Part shown: in pieces, positions 4,068 through 5,183 of the stretch
Layout of the letters: every line of letters starts with the position of its first letter
Position numbering within the stretch: the stretch's first letter is position 1
Source of the DNA: Phycisphaerae bacterium
GTDB lineage: Bacteria > Planctomycetota > Phycisphaerae > Sedimentisphaerales > Anaerobacaceae
Length of the DNA stretch: 5,183 nucleotides
Assembly (NCBI GenBank): GCA_030609625.1
Contig: JAUWBX010000214.1
Location: 1-5,183 of the forward strand
Direction: 5' to 3'
Notes under the pieces: model-generated
What the model saw: the letters and a program-made list of their open reading frames with translations, nothing else
The model's database searches: none
Told to the model about the DNA's origin: nothing
Translations under genes and position numbers: made by a program

Positions 4068-5183
4068 ATGGCTGAAGAAGAGCAAACTGAAGAACAAACG
4101 GCAGAACAGACTGCGGACAAAGCCGAAGAGCAAGCCGAAGAACAATCCACAGCACCGAATGAAGAACAGCCAACGGCACCGGAAGAAGAACAATCCACAG
4201 CACTGAAAAACACAGTAACAATTGAAGAAGCGGGCCCCTGCAAAAAAAAGGTCTCTATAGAGATACCTGAAGAAGCAATTAAGAACGCCACTGATGAACA
4301 ATACAACACTCTGCGCAAAGAAGCACTGGTGCCGGGCTTTAGAAAGGGTCGAGCACCCCGCCGACTTCTGGAAAAAAGATTCGGCAAGGATACAACCGAG
4401 CAAATCAAATTGAAATTGTTAGCCGATGCGAGCGAGTCAGCCGTCAAGGATAATGAACTGCAGCCAATAGGTGAGCCTGACGTTGATTTTGAAAATATAG
4501 AGATGCCGACTGAAGGGCCGTTGAAGTTTGATTTTGAGGTCGAAGTGCGTCCCGAGTTTGATTTGCCGCAGCTCGAAGGCATTCCGGTAACCAGGACAAA
4601 ACTGGAAGTTTCCGACGAGCAAATCGACAGAGAGATTGAGCGATTACAAAGATGGTCGGGTATATGGACACCGCGTAAGGATGGAGCTGTTGAGCCTGAG
4701 GACCAGATAATTGCCGATGCCCTTATCAAGGCCGAGGGCATCGAGGAAGAACAGAAACTCGACAACATCGAGATATACGTAAGGCAAAATGGTTTTATTG
4801 GGGAAATCCCGGTTGAGAAGCTCGACGAATTACTGGCAGGTGCCAAAGCCGGGGAAACCAAACAGATAAGCGTCGATGTCCCGAAGACGTATTTCAGAGA
4901 AGAATATCGCGGCAAAAAGGTGGATATCCAAATCGCCATCAAAGACATCAAATGGCTCAAGCCCGCCGAGTTAGACGAAAACTTCCTCACGAGACTTGGT
5001 GTCGAAGATGAAAACGAGTTGCGGGAAAAAACCCAGGACACACTGCAGAGCCGATTAGAGACACAAGCTCGAACCCAAATGACCGAGCAAATTCACCAGT
5101 ATCTGCTCGACAATACCAATTTCGAGCTACCGTTAGATGTTGTTGCTGCGCAGGCAAAGACACTACTACAAAGGCAATATACG
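4068..5183 (+). CDS. tig: trigger factor, ribosome-associated chaperone, C-terminus beyond window
   Basis: Trigger factor binds the ribosome near the exit tunnel and shields nascent chains. The frame is open for 372 residues to the window edge; full proteins are about 430-480. AGGAG (4056-4060) lies 7 nt before the ATG. Residues 1-46 are a low-complexity Glu/Gln/Thr/Ala extension with repeated EEQ, absent from typical trigger factors. The normal ribosome-binding domain starts near 48 (NTVTIEEAGPCKKKVSIEIP) and holds the signature loop VPGFRKGRAPRRLLEKRFG (88-106). The FKBP-like domain is about 208-296; it keeps AGAKAGETKQISVDVPKTY and YRGKKVDIQIAIKDIK but lacks the usual aromatic/IPGFE active-site motifs, so proline isomerase activity is doubtful. 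LDENFLTRLGVEDENELREK (302-321) starts the chaperone arm. A non-standard CTG start at residue 46 is possible but less supported. Genes clpP and clpX commonly follow tig, but that lies outside the window. Confidence 0.95.
   Translation, partial: MAEEEQTEEQTAEQTADKAEEQAEEQSTAPNEEQPTAPEEEQSTALKNTVTIEEAGPCKKKVSIEIPEEAIKNATDEQYNTLRKEALVPGFRKGRAPRRLLEKRFGKDTTEQIKLKLLADASESAVKDNELQPIGEPDVDFENIEMPTEGPLKFDFEVEVRPEFDLPQLEGIPVTRTKLEVSDEQIDREIERLQRWSGIWTPRKDGAVEPEDQIIADALIKAEGIEEEQKLDNIEIYVRQNGFIGEIPVEKLDELLAGAKAGETKQISVDVPKTYFREEYRGKKVDIQIAIKDIKWLKPAELDENFLTRLGVEDENELREKTQDTLQSRLETQARTQMTEQIHQYLLDNTNFELPLDVVAAQAKTLLQRQYT

Noticed and set aside
3888..4403. Minus-strand frame of 171 codons rich in Cys and Phe
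   Set aside because: It is antisense to the Glu/Gln-rich tig start, the repeat and the structured segment; its composition is an artefact of GAA/CAA codons read in reverse.
3986..5041. Long minus-strand open frame of 351 codons
   Set aside because: It lies antisense to tig, is Ser/Cys/Phe-rich in the way shadow frames of acidic genes are, and runs into the palindromic repeat. The plus frame has an unmistakable trigger-factor signature and a ribosome binding site.

Overview
This is a bacterial chromosomal window with five protein genes, one tRNA and an unusual amount of palindromic repeat DNA between genes. The source is probably Gram-negative-type (diderm): two proteins carry N-terminal export or anchor segments. 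A Planctomycetota-like or related metagenomic lineage would fit the exported Pcm, the divergent acidic trigger factor and the dispersed palindromes, but this is a weak inference; no rRNA or other lineage marker is present.

Layout: (1) 1-810, minus strand, a DMT/EamA-family transporter cut off by the window's left edge. (2) 811-1191, a gap holding a 126-bp nested-palindrome repeat right against the transporter start, and a candidate promoter for the next gene. (3) 1192-1920, plus strand, an unrecognised membrane protein: signal sequence, coiled coil, transmembrane helix, helical tail. (4) 2106-2450, plus strand, a small Mth938-domain protein. (5) 2470-3390, minus strand, protein-L-isoaspartate O-methyltransferase (pcm) with an N-terminal membrane or signal segment and an acidic linker. 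It converges on gene 4 across a 19-bp gap with a small shared hairpin. (6) 3391-3763, a gap with a second type of dispersed repeat, a likely pcm promoter and a good sigma70-type promoter for the tRNA. (7) 3764-3835, tRNA-Gly(GCC). (8) 3836-3980, a non-coding stretch that folds well and ends in an intrinsic terminator. (9) 3994-4044, another palindromic repeat just before the ribosome binding site of (10) tig, trigger factor, 4068 to the window's right edge, with an acidic low-complexity N-terminal extension.

Functionally the recognisable genes touch protein quality: trigger factor folds nascent chains and Pcm repairs isoaspartyl damage. They are divergently arranged and separated by the tRNA, so no shared operon is implied. 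The most interesting non-protein signal is the structured segment between tRNA-Gly and tig. It contains a 10-bp helix, a 9-nt direct repeat and mutually exclusive pairings with the terminator arm. It could be a tRNA-linked small RNA or an attenuator leader for tig, and I do not recognise it as a known RNA family.
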